Origin: Muribaculaceae bacterium
GTDB lineage: Bacteria > Bacteroidota > Bacteroidia > Bacteroidales > Muribaculaceae
Reading direction: 5' to 3'
Assembly (NCBI GenBank): GCA_022509125.1
Contig: JAFLTU010000011.1
Location: forward strand, 1 to 59,219
DNA length: 59,219 nucleotides
Part shown: piece by piece, positions 35,474 through 45,010 of the stretch
How positions within the stretch are numbered: the stretch's first letter is position 1
Layout: each line of letters starts with the position of its first letter
Made by a program: the position numbers and the translations under genes
The notes under the pieces: model-generated
Databases searched by the model: none
Told to the model about the DNA's origin: nothing
The model's input: only the letters and a program-made list of their open reading frames with translations

Positions 35474-37030
35474 GTGCGTTATCCCATAGGTCGACAAGAT
35501 TTCCAAACCCTGCGCGAAGATGGATGCGTCTACATAGACAAAACTCGCCTTGTCTATGAATTGGTGCAAAATCCTTATGTCTTCCTCTCTCGACCTCGCC
35601 GGTTCGGGAAATCACTCCTCCTATCCACGATTAAAGCCTACTTCGAAGGGAAAAAAGAGCTCTTTGAAGGTCTCGAAATAGAACGCCTCGAAAAGGATTG
35701 GGCCCCACATCCCGTCTTCCTCATCTCGCTTGCAAGGGTGATGGACAATTCTAATCAATCTCTCAGAGATCTTCTCAACCAACAATTCTTTTTATGGGAA
35801 AAAGATCTCGGGATCAACAATCAGAATCCGGATTTCGGTTCCAGGTTTTCCTCCATCCTTCAAGAATCTTTCCGACAATCCGGTAAAAGAGCAGTGGTAT
35901 TGATAGATGAATACGACAATCCGCTGATCAATTCTCTCTCGGATTCTAAAATCCACGAAGCCAATCTCTCCCTCCTCAAATCAATCTATACAAACCTTAA
36001 AGACCTCGATGCTTATATTCGTTTTGGGATGCTTACCGGTGTCTCCCGATTTTCCAAAATGTCTATCTTCAGCGGTCTAAACAATCTAACCGACGTTTCC
36101 TTCGACCCAAAATTTGCTGCAATCTGCGGGATAACAGAAAACGAACTCCTGAACGATCTTTCCCATGGCATCGAAAACCTTGCAAAACACCTCAATTCCT
36201 CCCCTCAGGAGGCATTCTATGTCTTAAAAAAACACTACGACGGCTACCATTTCACCTTTCCTTCCCCTGATATCTATAACCCTTTCAGCCTCCTAAGCGC
36301 TCTCGATGCCCTAAACATTAGTGATTACTGGTTTGCTACCGCCACTCCCACATTTCTAATTCAAAGGCTGTACGAATCTAACGTCGACATTCCCTCTCTT
36401 CTTAACCCGGAGGCTCCCTCTGCGGCTCTCTCGTCCTCCGACGCTAACCATGATTCCCCCGTTGCCCTCCTTTTCCAGACAGGATATCTCACGATTAAAG
36501 ACTTCGATTCCGAATGGGAGCTTTACCGGCTCGGGGTTCCTAACCTTGAGGTGAAAAAAGGCCTGATGTTTGACATGGCCAAAATCTTCCAGAAAAAAGA
36601 CGAGGCTCAGAGCCTGAAACTCATCAAGCAATTAACCCTGGCATTAAGGCAAGGGGAACCGGAAATTTTCTTGACTTCTCTCCAAAGTTATCTTGCCTCT
36701 ATCCCGGCGAATATCACCCAAAACAAATCAGAATTATATTTTGAAAATAATATATATATAATTTTATCCCTTTTGGGGATTTACATACAAACCGAAACAG
36801 TGATTTCAAAAGGGAGAATAGACATTGTCATTCAATCAGATAAATACGTCTATGTCATAGAATTGAAACTCGATAAGACACCCGAAGAGGCTCTGCGCCA
36901 AATCAATGAAAAGGAATATGCCCTCCCATTCCTTCATTCAGGCAAACAAGTTTTCAATATCGGCATAAACTTCTCCTCCGAAATCCGAAACATTTCCTCT
37001 TGGCTAATCCAACCCTCCAAACCTTCTTAA
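35474..37030 (+). CDS. AAA-ATPase-like / PD-(D/E)XK nuclease family protein
   Basis: A 518-residue protein starting at GTG. The N-terminus (YPIGRQDFQTLREDGCVYID) is the hallmark of the large AAA-ATPase_like/PDDEXK_9 family of Bacteroidetes. Walker A RRFGKS has Lys46, a Walker B-like VVLIDEYDNPL lies near residue 140, and the C-terminal domain (about 440-518) has GRIDIV and VIELKLDK, the PD-(D/E)XK nuclease core. The family is usually present in many copies per genome, and its function is unproven (possible mobile or defence role). It splits the polysaccharide locus and stands just behind the palindromic repeats. Confidence 0.9.
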   Translation: MRYPIGRQDFQTLREDGCVYIDKTRLVYELVQNPYVFLSRPRRFGKSLLLSTIKAYFEGKKELFEGLEIERLEKDWAPHPVFLISLARVMDNSNQSLRDLLNQQFFLWEKDLGINNQNPDFGSRFSSILQESFRQSGKRAVVLIDEYDNPLINSLSDSKIHEANLSLLKSIYTNLKDLDAYIRFGMLTGVSRFSKMSIFSGLNNLTDVSFDPKFAAICGITENELLNDLSHGIENLAKHLNSSPQEAFYVLKKHYDGYHFTFPSPDIYNPFSLLSALDALNISDYWFATATPTFLIQRLYESNVDIPSLLNPEAPSAALSSSDANHDSPVALLFQTGYLTIKDFDSEWELYRLGVPNLEVKKGLMFDMAKIFQKKDEAQSLKLIKQLTLALRQGEPEIFLTSLQSYLASIPANITQNKSELYFENNIYIILSLLGIYIQTETVISKGRIDIVIQSDKYVYVIELKLDKTPEEALRQINEKEYALPFLHSGKQVFNIGINFSSEIRNISSWLIQPSKPS

Positions 37031-37047
37031 CTTTTTAAATCCCAATA

Positions 37048-38061
37048 ATGATTTCCTTGGAGGTACTTTCTCAAATTCAACATATCAAGGAGCGTTGCGC
37101 TGAAATCAAACCACTCGTGGCTATAAAATGTATCACTTATAACCAGGAACTTTATCTCCGTGATGCGCTCGAAGGATTCGTAATGCAAAAAACAGACTTT
37201 CCTTTCGTCGCCTTAGTTCACGATGACGCATCCACAGATACCACTACCAAAATCCTAAAAGAATATGCAGAAAAATATCCAAATATAATTTTTCCCATTT
37301 ACGAAACCGAGAACCAACATTCTAAACATGACGGTTCCCTCGATAAAATTCTTTTTTCAGCATTAGAAGCTACGAAAGCAAAATACATAGCCCTATGCGA
37401 AGGCGATGACTACTGGATCGACCCTCTCAAACTCCAAAAGCAAGTCTCCTTCCTTCAATCTCATTCTGAATATGGAATGGTGTATGCAATCGCTAAAAGG
37501 TATTCCCAAGAAAAAAAAGAGTTTATGGAACCAATGGGTAGACCTTATAAGGACATTGAAGAAATGTTGTTAGAGAGTTATCAAGTTCCTACTGCATCCA
37601 TTCTTTATCGAGCTGATATTTATAAAGAAATATATAATAAATATATCAAGGGTAAAAATTGGTTAATGGGAGACTATCCCTTATCCTTAGGATTTATGAC
37701 AATTTCTAAGATTAAATTTATTCCAGAGGAAATGTCGGTTTATCGAATTCTTTCCAACTCAGCCTGCCATTTTACCTCTTTTGATAAGTTAGAAAGATTT
37801 TGTAAATCGTCCTACGAAGTCGAAAAATTTTACGCTTCTTTAAATAAGCTTAATATTTTAAATAAACTTGAAGAAAATTTCAACACCTCATTATATTTTA
37901 AAAGTCTGTCTTATCCAAACAAGGTAATTAGCTACAATTATTATAAAAAAATTAAACCTAAATCACTGAAAGAAAAATGTAAAAGAATTTTATGTTCCTC
38001 ATATTATTCCTACATTGTATTTCAAAAGATTAATAATTTTAGATTAAAATTAATTAAATAG
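37048..38061 (+). CDS. Glycosyltransferase family 2
   Basis: A 337-residue GT-A enzyme. The N-terminal half shows VAIKCITYNQELYL, the nucleotide-binding VHDDASTDTTTK near residue 57 and the DxD-equivalent CEGDDYWIDP near residue 115. The first two thirds has ordinary composition, but from about 37500 onward the sequence becomes markedly AT-rich, with Lys/Asn/Ile-heavy protein. It is probably cytoplasmic and adds one sugar to the lipid-linked repeat unit. Follows the AAA/PD-(D/E)XK gene by 17 nt. Confidence 0.9.
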   Translation: MISLEVLSQIQHIKERCAEIKPLVAIKCITYNQELYLRDALEGFVMQKTDFPFVALVHDDASTDTTTKILKEYAEKYPNIIFPIYETENQHSKHDGSLDKILFSALEATKAKYIALCEGDDYWIDPLKLQKQVSFLQSHSEYGMVYAIAKRYSQEKKEFMEPMGRPYKDIEEMLLESYQVPTASILYRADIYKEIYNKYIKGKNWLMGDYPLSLGFMTISKIKFIPEEMSVYRILSNSACHFTSFDKLERFCKSSYEVEKFYASLNKLNILNKLEENFNTSLYFKSLSYPNKVISYNYYKKIKPKSLKEKCKRILCSSYYSYIVFQKINNFRLKLIK

Positions 38062-38076
38062 AGACAATTAATAGAC

Positions 38077-38688
38077 ATGTTTCTTTTATCGTTATTAAAA
38101 AAATTCTACTGGAAAAAAAAATTAAAATTCTTTAGACAATTTTATAAAATTGGTGAAGGGACAATAATTCAACCGACCTTTAATATGAATTTAGTTGATC
38201 CCGTTAAAAACCATACATATCTGGAAACCGGGAAAAATTGTTTATTGGCCGGCAATTACGTATTCGAATCTCAAGGAGGCAAAATTGAGATTGGGGATAA
38301 CTGTTATATAGGAAATAGCTCTTTTATCTCAGTATCTGAAATTATAATTGGAAATAATGTGACAATAGCATGGGGATGCACAATATATAATCATAATTCT
38401 CACTCTTTAGATTATCTTGATCGTAGAAAAGATCTTATTGATCAAAGAAATGATTATTTTAATAAAAAACCTTTAACTCGAAGTAAAGATTGGTCTAAAG
38501 TTATAACAAAACCCATCATTATAGAGGACGACGTTTGGATCGGCTTTAATTGTATAATCTTAAAAGGCGTTAAAATTGGCGAAGGGGCCATTGTAGCAGC
38601 CGGATCGGTTGTAACTAAAGATGTTCAGCCATGGACTATGGTTGGAGGAAATCCGGCTAAGTTAATCAAACATATCAAAAATTCATGA
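38077..38688 (+). CDS. Hexapeptide-repeat O-acyltransferase
   Basis: A 203-residue left-handed beta-helix protein. Hexapeptide turns occur around [20 protein letters not shown] and again in [32 protein letters not shown], with the catalytic His in NHNSHS near residue 109. It resembles maltose/WbbJ-type acetyltransferases that O- or N-acetylate sugars of surface polysaccharides. Its stop overlaps the next start (ATGA), so translation is coupled. AT-rich. Confidence 0.9.
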   Translation: MFLLSLLKKFYWKKKLKFFRQFYKIGEGTIIQPTFNMNLVDPVKNHTYLETGKNCLLAGNYVFESQGGKIEIGDNCYIGNSSFISVSEIIIGNNVTIAWGCTIYNHNSHSLDYLDRRKDLIDQRNDYFNKKPLTRSKDWSKVITKPIIIEDDVWIGFNCIILKGVKIGEGAIVAAGSVVTKDVQPWTMVGGNPAKLIKHIKNS

Positions 38689-39830
38689 AAATCCTATTTG
38701 ATTTAATTTCTCTACAAGGAGCTCATAATGGAGGGGAGGAATATACCCGTGCTGTCTTATTAGAATTAATTCAAAGGCACTCCGACATTGTTGGCATATA
38801 TGACTCTAAAATTCAATTTCTTGATAATGATTATGATTATTTTAAAGGACTTTTCCCAATTTTTGATATCAATATTACAAAAATAGAAGAGATTATAAAT
38901 AGTCAAAACATTGATTTCTTTTTTATAGGTATTGGACAAAGATTCATGAATTATGATTTAAAAAATATAAATTGTAAAACTATATGTGTTATTCACGATA
39001 TATGTTATTTAGAAATAGTATCTAATAAGATTATTACCCTTTATCCTCAAATTCAACAAAAACCTAATTTTGAACTAAAATTGAGAAGAGCCTTTAGGGC
39101 CCTTTTCCCTAGGAAACCCAATAATGATATCAAAGAACAATTTAACAATTTAATCAATTTCATCTCTCAAGAAAATGTAAAAATTATTACTGTTTCCAAT
39201 TACTCTAAAAATGCACTGAAATATTATTTCCCAAAACTTAAAGACAAAGAAATAACCGTTTTATATCCACCTGTAATTCGAGTTGAAGTAGATAAAAATC
39301 ATAATCACGCAGAATTTAAAAAATATCTAAAAAAGATTTCGCCCTACTTTCTTTTGCTTAATGCAAATAAACCTAATAAAAATCCTTCTTTCGTCTTTGA
39401 TGTTTTTAAAAATTCTCCGGATTTAACGCAAAATTTTAATTTACTTGCAACTAATTGTCCTCCAGATATTGTAGCGCCATATATTATTCATTCTCCTTAT
39501 CTTTCAGATGAAGAAATGGAATTAGCTTATCAAAATGCCTATGCTCTTCTGTATCCCTCATATGGAGAAGGATTCGGCTATCCTCCTGTTAGGGCAATGA
39601 AATATGGGGTTCCCGTTGTTTGTGCCAATGTCACCTCAATTCCGGAAGTAGTGGGTGATGGTGGACTTTTGTTTTCACCATTTTATCAAAGTGATCTTTC
39701 TGAAAAAATTCATATTCTAATAAAGTCATATAACTATTATTCCGATTTAAGTTTAAAAAGGTTTCCTTTAATTAATAAGAAACAAATTGACGACTTCCAT
39801 AAATTAATTGAACTTATCGTTAATACCTGA
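38685..39830 (+). CDS. Glycosyltransferase family 4 (GT-B)
   Basis: A 381-residue GT-B enzyme. The C-terminal nucleotide-sugar domain has the family block with [41 protein letters not shown] split across residues about 285-325, including the conserved Glu of the EGFG motif. The N-terminal domain ([12 protein letters not shown]) is the acceptor side. Very AT-rich coding. It overlaps the acyltransferase by 4 nt. Confidence 0.9.
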   Translation: MKILFDLISLQGAHNGGEEYTRAVLLELIQRHSDIVGIYDSKIQFLDNDYDYFKGLFPIFDINITKIEEIINSQNIDFFFIGIGQRFMNYDLKNINCKTICVIHDICYLEIVSNKIITLYPQIQQKPNFELKLRRAFRALFPRKPNNDIKEQFNNLINFISQENVKIITVSNYSKNALKYYFPKLKDKEITVLYPPVIRVEVDKNHNHAEFKKYLKKISPYFLLLNANKPNKNPSFVFDVFKNSPDLTQNFNLLATNCPPDIVAPYIIHSPYLSDEEMELAYQNAYALLYPSYGEGFGYPPVRAMKYGVPVVCANVTSIPEVVGDGGLLFSPFYQSDLSEKIHILIKSYNYYSDLSLKRFPLINKKQIDDFHKLIELIVNT

Positions 39831-39834
39831 AAAA

Positions 39835-40707
39835 GTGATAAAATTACTAGTCATAGTTGTTACTTACAACGGAATGAAATGGATTGAGAAATGCCTCTCC
39901 AGTGTTTTCAACTCATCAATACCTAATAAAGTTATTGTGATTGATAACGGATCCACTGATGGCACAATCAATTTTTTGGAAGCTCTCGGAAAGAAAATAA
40001 TTTTTTATAAGACAGATCAAAATCTTGGTTTTGGTAAAGCAAACAATATTGGGCTTAAATATGCAATAGATAATAATTATGATTATGTCTATCTTCTAAA
40101 TCAGGACGCTTGGGTTTTTCCAGACACTTTTGAAATTTTAATTAAAGAATTATCAACTAATCCAGAGCTTGCTCTTATTAGTCCACTTCAACTTACAGCT
40201 TCTTTAAATTCCTTAGATAAGAATTTTTTACAATTGGCCTGCCCATTGGAAATATTGTCAGATGCCCTTTGTGCGCATATTAAACCTTTTTATCATTCTA
40301 ATTTCATAATGGCGGCTCACTGGCTTTTAAAAACCGAAATTATAAAACAGATAGGGGGGTTCTCACCTGCCTTCCCACATTATGGGGAGGATGATAATTA
40401 TATTCAAAGACTTTTCTTTAATAATTATAAAATAGGAATATCTACTGAAGCTAGAGCGATTCATGATAGAGAAGAAAGAATCCGGTCAAAAGCATTTGAA
40501 TACTATTATAATTATATCTACTCTATTATATTAATTGAAAATCCTTTACTAAAACATAGATTTTTAAAATCATTAAAACATTATATTAAAATCATAATTT
40601 TTCACTTTTCTATTCCTAACTTTAAATACTTTATGAAATTCTTTTGCAATCTTTTTTATTACAAAAAAATATTTAAACAGAGCTTACAAAAAAAAGCTTT
40701 TCTATAA
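39835..40707 (+). CDS. Glycosyltransferase family 2 (rhamnosyltransferase-like)
   Basis: About 290 residues. The frame opens with TTG at 39808 inside the previous gene, but GTG 39835 lies 4 nt after the previous stop and begins VIKLLVIVVTYNG, the usual GT2 start. Motifs: VIDNGSTDGT, NLGFGKANNIG, LLNQDAWVFPD and PHYGEDDNY, which resemble rhamnosyltransferases of the WbbL/RfbF type. The C-terminus is Lys/Phe-rich. AT-rich DNA. Confidence 0.86.
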   Translation: MIKLLVIVVTYNGMKWIEKCLSSVFNSSIPNKVIVIDNGSTDGTINFLEALGKKIIFYKTDQNLGFGKANNIGLKYAIDNNYDYVYLLNQDAWVFPDTFEILIKELSTNPELALISPLQLTASLNSLDKNFLQLACPLEILSDALCAHIKPFYHSNFIMAAHWLLKTEIIKQIGGFSPAFPHYGEDDNYIQRLFFNNYKIGISTEARAIHDREERIRSKAFEYYYNYIYSIILIENPLLKHRFLKSLKHYIKIIIFHFSIPNFKYFMKFFCNLFYYKKIFKQSLQKKAFL

Positions 40708-40893
40708 TTAAAGAGAAAACACCAATTTTTCTTAATTTACCCTTAATATAACTATAATTTCTAAACATTTTTTAATCAGCGTTTCAATATACAGTAATAT
40801 TTTATTGTTATAAACCAAGAATATTGAAGAATAAAATTGATAAAAGTTAGTCTAATTGTTTATAACACTTATTCTTCTATAATATTTATTTTG

Positions 40894-41955
40894 ATGGAAT
40901 CAGAAAAGGTTAGCATAATTGTTCCTCTTTTTAATGCTGAAGTCTACCTAAAAGCATTCATTGATAGTGTCATTAATCAAACTTACAAAAACTGGGAATT
41001 AATTATTGTTGATGATGGTTCAACTGATAAAGGACCTGATTTAGTAAAAAAATACGAAGCTGTCGACAAGAGAATTAAATACATAAAAAGGGATTTATCT
41101 CGCAAAAAAGGGGGAAACACATGTAGAAATATAGGGTTTGAAAACGCTCAAGGGAAATTTATTATTTGGTTTGATGCTGATGATATTGTGGCTCCCTACG
41201 CACTCGAACAAAGAGTTAAATTCATGGAGAGAAACCCTAATTTGGATTTTGCTGTTTTTCCGGCTCTCGGTTTCAACGATAAATTACGAAATTGGAATTG
41301 GTTCTATTTCGGATATAATTCTGAAAATAAAGCATTAAACAATCTTATAAACAAATATATACCCTTTGCGGTCTGGACAAATATTTATAATAAAGATTCT
41401 TTAATCAAAAAAAAGATTCAATGGGATGAGAACTTAATTTCTCTACAAGATAGTGATTTTAATATTACATGTTTAACTAGTGGTTTATCCTTTAAAGAAT
41501 GTAAAGCTCCCGCTGATTATTTTTGGAGAAATACTGAAGGATCAGTAACACAAAAAATATTTAGTGAAAAACATTGTTTAAACCATATTTATTTATTAAA
41601 TAAATTATCTTCTAATAATTTAATAATAAACAAATATAAACATGATTTAAAATTTGCTACTTTATGGACAATTAACATACTATCTAATAATTCTCCTGAT
41701 TGGAAAAAATATTTGAATACCATTAAATTATTTAATAAAAATACTTATTTTACTAAAAAAGTATCTTTATTATTTTCAAATAAAATTAATATTAATAGTA
41801 AGAAAGGTATTATAAAAGCATTTTCACTCTTTCCAAAAACAATTCTTAAAACACGTAAAAACCAAGGTAACTTTCCTTTTCACAATGCACACAATCAAAA
41901 TCGAGATGAATTAATTAATATTACTGAAAGAATGTTATCCCAATATAACCTGTAA
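40894..41955 (+). CDS. Glycosyltransferase family 2
   Basis: About 353 residues from ATG 40894 (MESEKVSIIVPLFNAE); the upstream extension to 40837 has no support. Motifs: VDDGSTDKGPDLV near residue 40 and WFDADDIVAPYAL near 92, typical of GT2 with a DxD-type motif. The C-terminal third is extremely rich in Asn, Lys and Ile. A 186-nt AT-rich gap precedes it, larger than others in the cluster; it may hide an internal promoter, but none fits the consensus. Confidence 0.87.
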   Translation: MESEKVSIIVPLFNAEVYLKAFIDSVINQTYKNWELIIVDDGSTDKGPDLVKKYEAVDKRIKYIKRDLSRKKGGNTCRNIGFENAQGKFIIWFDADDIVAPYALEQRVKFMERNPNLDFAVFPALGFNDKLRNWNWFYFGYNSENKALNNLINKYIPFAVWTNIYNKDSLIKKKIQWDENLISLQDSDFNITCLTSGLSFKECKAPADYFWRNTEGSVTQKIFSEKHCLNHIYLLNKLSSNNLIINKYKHDLKFATLWTINILSNNSPDWKKYLNTIKLFNKNTYFTKKVSLLFSNKININSKKGIIKAFSLFPKTILKTRKNQGNFPFHNAHNQNRDELINITERMLSQYNL

Positions 41956-42069
41956 TTATATTACCAAAGGTTATCCCATCATTTCCTAATATCCTGTTTT
42001 AAACAAACTTGTAACATTATACACTTCTATTGTTATAACTTTATATTTTTTAAAGGGTTTAAAATTTTA

Positions 42070-42708
42070 ATGAAATCAATAATTAAAAGATATCTATTTA
42101 AAATCCTTCCAATATATAATAGATTTTTTGGAAGGAATATTATTCCTCTTAAATATAGATTATTCGGGAGAAAAAAATTAGGTCATGGTAATTTTCTAGA
42201 TATTCAATCCAATGTAATATTAAAAAATTGTAATATAAAAATTATAGGTCAAAATTGTAAGTTATTTATTGGTGATGGATGTAAGCTGATAGGAGCTAAA
42301 TTTTTGATAATGGGTAATGATTCTAAAATCATTATTAATTCAGGGACTACTATAAATGCTTCAAATACTCAACCCACTGTAATAAATGCCATCGAAGGGA
42401 AATCTATCGTTATAGGAAAAGACTGTATGTTATCTAATAATATAGAGATACATAATTCTGATTACCACACTATTCTTAATTCGGAATCTTTACGTATCAA
42501 TGATGCCGAAGATATTGTCGTTGGAAACCATGTGTGGATTGGATTTAGGTCTATTTTATTAAAAGGTACAAAAGTTGGAGACAATACCATTATTGCTTCC
42601 AATACTTTGGTGAATAAAAATTTTGAAAAAGAAGAAAATGTATTAATTGCAGGAATTCCAGGTAGAGTGGTTAGAAAAAATATAAATTGGTGTCGCCAAT
42701 TAATTTAG
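42070..42708 (+). CDS. Hexapeptide-repeat acyltransferase
   Basis: A 212-residue left-handed beta-helix protein with hexapeptide repeats (IIGQNCKLFIGDGCKLIG and IVVGNHVWIGFRSILLKGTKVGDNTIIAS) and a histidine in EIHNSDYHT that fits the catalytic His. The ending VLIAGIPGRVVRKNI is typical of sugar O-acetyltransferases. A second acyltransferase in the locus suggests two acylated positions, or a variable modification. Separated by 114 nt from the gene before. AT-rich. Confidence 0.88.
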   Translation: MKSIIKRYLFKILPIYNRFFGRNIIPLKYRLFGRKKLGHGNFLDIQSNVILKNCNIKIIGQNCKLFIGDGCKLIGAKFLIMGNDSKIIINSGTTINASNTQPTVINAIEGKSIVIGKDCMLSNNIEIHNSDYHTILNSESLRINDAEDIVVGNHVWIGFRSILLKGTKVGDNTIIASNTLVNKNFEKEENVLIAGIPGRVVRKNINWCRQLI

Positions 42709-42754
42709 CAACTTTAATTCTTCTATCTTATAAACCCTGCAAAATAATAAAAAA

Positions 42755-43837
42755 ATGTCTAAACCCAAAGTCATAGCATTCTATCTTCCTCAATATCATC
42801 CCACTCCTGACAACGATCGATGGTGGGGCAAAGGATTCACTGAATGGACCAACGTAGGGAAAGCCAAACCCCTCTTCCGTGGGCACTACCAACCAAAAGT
42901 CCCGGCCGACTTGGGTTATTACGACCTACGTCTTCCTGAAGTTAGGGATGCCCAGGCTGAACTCGCACGCGAAGCAGGCATCTACGGTTTTTGCTACTAC
43001 CACTATTGGTTCGGAAAAGGCAAGGAAGAACTCGAGCTCCCATTCAACGAAGTGCTCCGTCTTGGCAAACCAGATTTCCCTTTCATGCTATGCTGGGCCA
43101 ACGAATCCTGGCATAAAAAATTCTGGGATAAAGATGGAGTCGGCTCCTCCAAACAAGTGTTGGTGGAGCAAACCTATCCCGGAGAACAAGACCATATAGA
43201 TCATTTCTATCGCCTTCTTCCGGCCTTCAAAGATCCTCGTTATATCAGCATCGATGGCAAACTCGCTTTTATGATATATAAACCCCTTGAATTCCCCGAA
43301 GTTGATAAATTCATCTCACTTTGGAATTCATTAGCTGAAAAAGAAGGCCTAACTAGTTTCTATTTCATAGGATTCTCTTTCGACCCCGATTCGGAGGGGA
43401 AGAAAATTTTAGATGTAGGTTTCGACGCTGTTAATTCATGTAGACTTAATCGAAATAGCATAAGAAATCTCGGATGGGCCTTCAGAAAAGCCTTAAGTCT
43501 ATTGCTGAAAAGACCCCGCACCACAAAATATAAAAAATATTTCCCGAAATTCATTACCCTAAAAGAAAAAACTGACTCTCAATATATTCCTACAATTATT
43601 CCCAATTGGGATCACACTCCACGAAGCGGGTATAATGGTGACCTAATTACAGACTGCGAACCCAAATATTTTAAAGACCATTGTGAGGAGGTGATTGAGG
43701 CTATCAAAATCAAGAATCCCGATATAGCTTTTCTGAAATCTTGGAATGAATGGGGTGAAGGAAATTATATGGAACCTGACTTTAAATATGGGAAAGGTTA
43801 TATAAAAGCTCTTCGTGAAGTTCTAGAAAAACTTTAA
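42755..43837 (+). CDS. WbsX-like glycosyltransferase (GH99-like fold)
   Basis: A 360-residue protein. The opening KVIAFYLPQYHPTPDNDRWWG, then GFTEWTNVGKAKPLFRGHYQP, the YGFCYYHYWFGKG segment and the C-terminal SWNEWGEGNYMEP are the family signature of WbsX proteins, found in O-antigen and rhamnan-type loci and often fused to glycosyltransferases. The first half uses more GC-rich codons, like the housekeeping genes here, and stands out among AT-rich neighbours. Role: probably transfer or processing of a glycan within the repeat unit; the reaction is unproven. Confidence 0.88.
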   Translation: MSKPKVIAFYLPQYHPTPDNDRWWGKGFTEWTNVGKAKPLFRGHYQPKVPADLGYYDLRLPEVRDAQAELAREAGIYGFCYYHYWFGKGKEELELPFNEVLRLGKPDFPFMLCWANESWHKKFWDKDGVGSSKQVLVEQTYPGEQDHIDHFYRLLPAFKDPRYISIDGKLAFMIYKPLEFPEVDKFISLWNSLAEKEGLTSFYFIGFSFDPDSEGKKILDVGFDAVNSCRLNRNSIRNLGWAFRKALSLLLKRPRTTKYKKYFPKFITLKEKTDSQYIPTIIPNWDHTPRSGYNGDLITDCEPKYFKDHCEEVIEAIKIKNPDIAFLKSWNEWGEGNYMEPDFKYGKGYIKALREVLEKL

Positions 43838-43866
43838 TTGAAATTTCACAGTCATCAGATTCTTTT

Positions 43867-44994
43867 ATGTATTGGCTGGTCTTACTAATTTTATTAATCT
43901 TTTTATCAATTGAAATTAAATATAAACATATATTTAATTTTTCTTTTTATTTCGCTTATATTTTAATTTCTCTTCTTTTAATTCTTAGAAAAGGACAAGG
44001 CACAGACTTTTATAATTACAAAGAATTATTCGATGGTATTTCACAAGCCCCAAATTTTCTGTATGCTTTTATTGTTGGACATGGTGAAATTGGTTTTATA
44101 TTTTTCAATTATATTTTTATAAAATTAGGTTTATCTTTTGAGGCATTTATGATGTGTTTCTCTTTGGTAACCATGATATGTTATTTCCCTTTTTTCAAAA
44201 AACAATGCAACAAGAGTATAATACCTTTATTTATTTTCTTTAGTACTTTTTTTCTGATTTATGCTTTCAGTGCAATTCGGCAAGGACTCGCCATGGCAAT
44301 TGTACTTAGTTATCTTTTTCCTTTAGCAAAAGAAAAATATAGCCTTAAATTCTTTGTTGTTCTTTTAATCGCTGTAATGTTTCATACTTCTGCAATTATT
44401 TGCATTTTTTTACCTTTTGTATATAAAATAAGATATTCAAAAACAATCATTGGAATATTGATTGTAGTTTTTGCAGGAGTGTCAGTTTTAAGAATCAATT
44501 TTCTAAATTATCTACCTTTTATTAATCTATTTTACAAAGGTGAAACAGCGGGCTCTAATTCTATTTTCGCGTTATTTATACGTATCATAGCTTTATTACC
44601 TATCTTCCTAGTTAATAAAAGTGCTTACTTGAAAAATGATGAATTAAACGGAGTGAAAAATATTTTAGTCATGGGGTTCATTATTTATGCATTACTCAGT
44701 TTTAATGATCTTGTTTCAAGTAGAATAAATGTTTATTATAGAATGTTTGAAGGAATTTTCGTATATCTCCTTATATATAAATCTAATCTAAAAATAATTC
44801 CAAAACAAATAGCCGTTTACTATGCCTCAATTTGTATTGTTCTCTTTTATTTCAATATTATTGGCTTTTTAGATCAAGGAAAATATAAAAACTGTAATGT
44901 CTGGACATATCCTTATCTCTCGGTTTTTGATTCTGATAAAGAAATAAGATATTTCCGTTCAGACTTTGGGGCAAACCAACCCTCAACACGTTAA
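43867..44994 (+). CDS. wzy: EpsG-family polysaccharide polymerase (Wzy type)
   Basis: A 375-residue membrane protein with roughly ten hydrophobic segments. The motif RKGQGTDFYNYKELF (41-55) after the second helix and FSAIRQGLAMAIVLSYLF (134-151) identify the EpsG group of Wzy-like polymerases. It joins lipid-linked repeat units in the periplasm and pairs with the Wzx flippase at the start of the locus. AT-rich. Followed by a glycosyltransferase gene after 16 nt. Confidence 0.87.
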   Translation: MYWLVLLILLIFLSIEIKYKHIFNFSFYFAYILISLLLILRKGQGTDFYNYKELFDGISQAPNFLYAFIVGHGEIGFIFFNYIFIKLGLSFEAFMMCFSLVTMICYFPFFKKQCNKSIIPLFIFFSTFFLIYAFSAIRQGLAMAIVLSYLFPLAKEKYSLKFFVVLLIAVMFHTSAIICIFLPFVYKIRYSKTIIGILIVVFAGVSVLRINFLNYLPFINLFYKGETAGSNSIFALFIRIIALLPIFLVNKSAYLKNDELNGVKNILVMGFIIYALLSFNDLVSSRINVYYRMFEGIFVYLLIYKSNLKIIPKQIAVYYASICIVLFYFNIIGFLDQGKYKNCNVWTYPYLSVFDSDKEIRYFRSDFGANQPSTR

Positions 44995-45010
44995 GAAATT
45001 ATTGTAATAA

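Noticed and set aside
35198-35615. Minus-strand frames across the 77-bp tandem repeats
   Set aside because: The frames arise from the repeat itself (period 77, not a multiple of 3, so the two copies are read in different frames), and the product has no start context.
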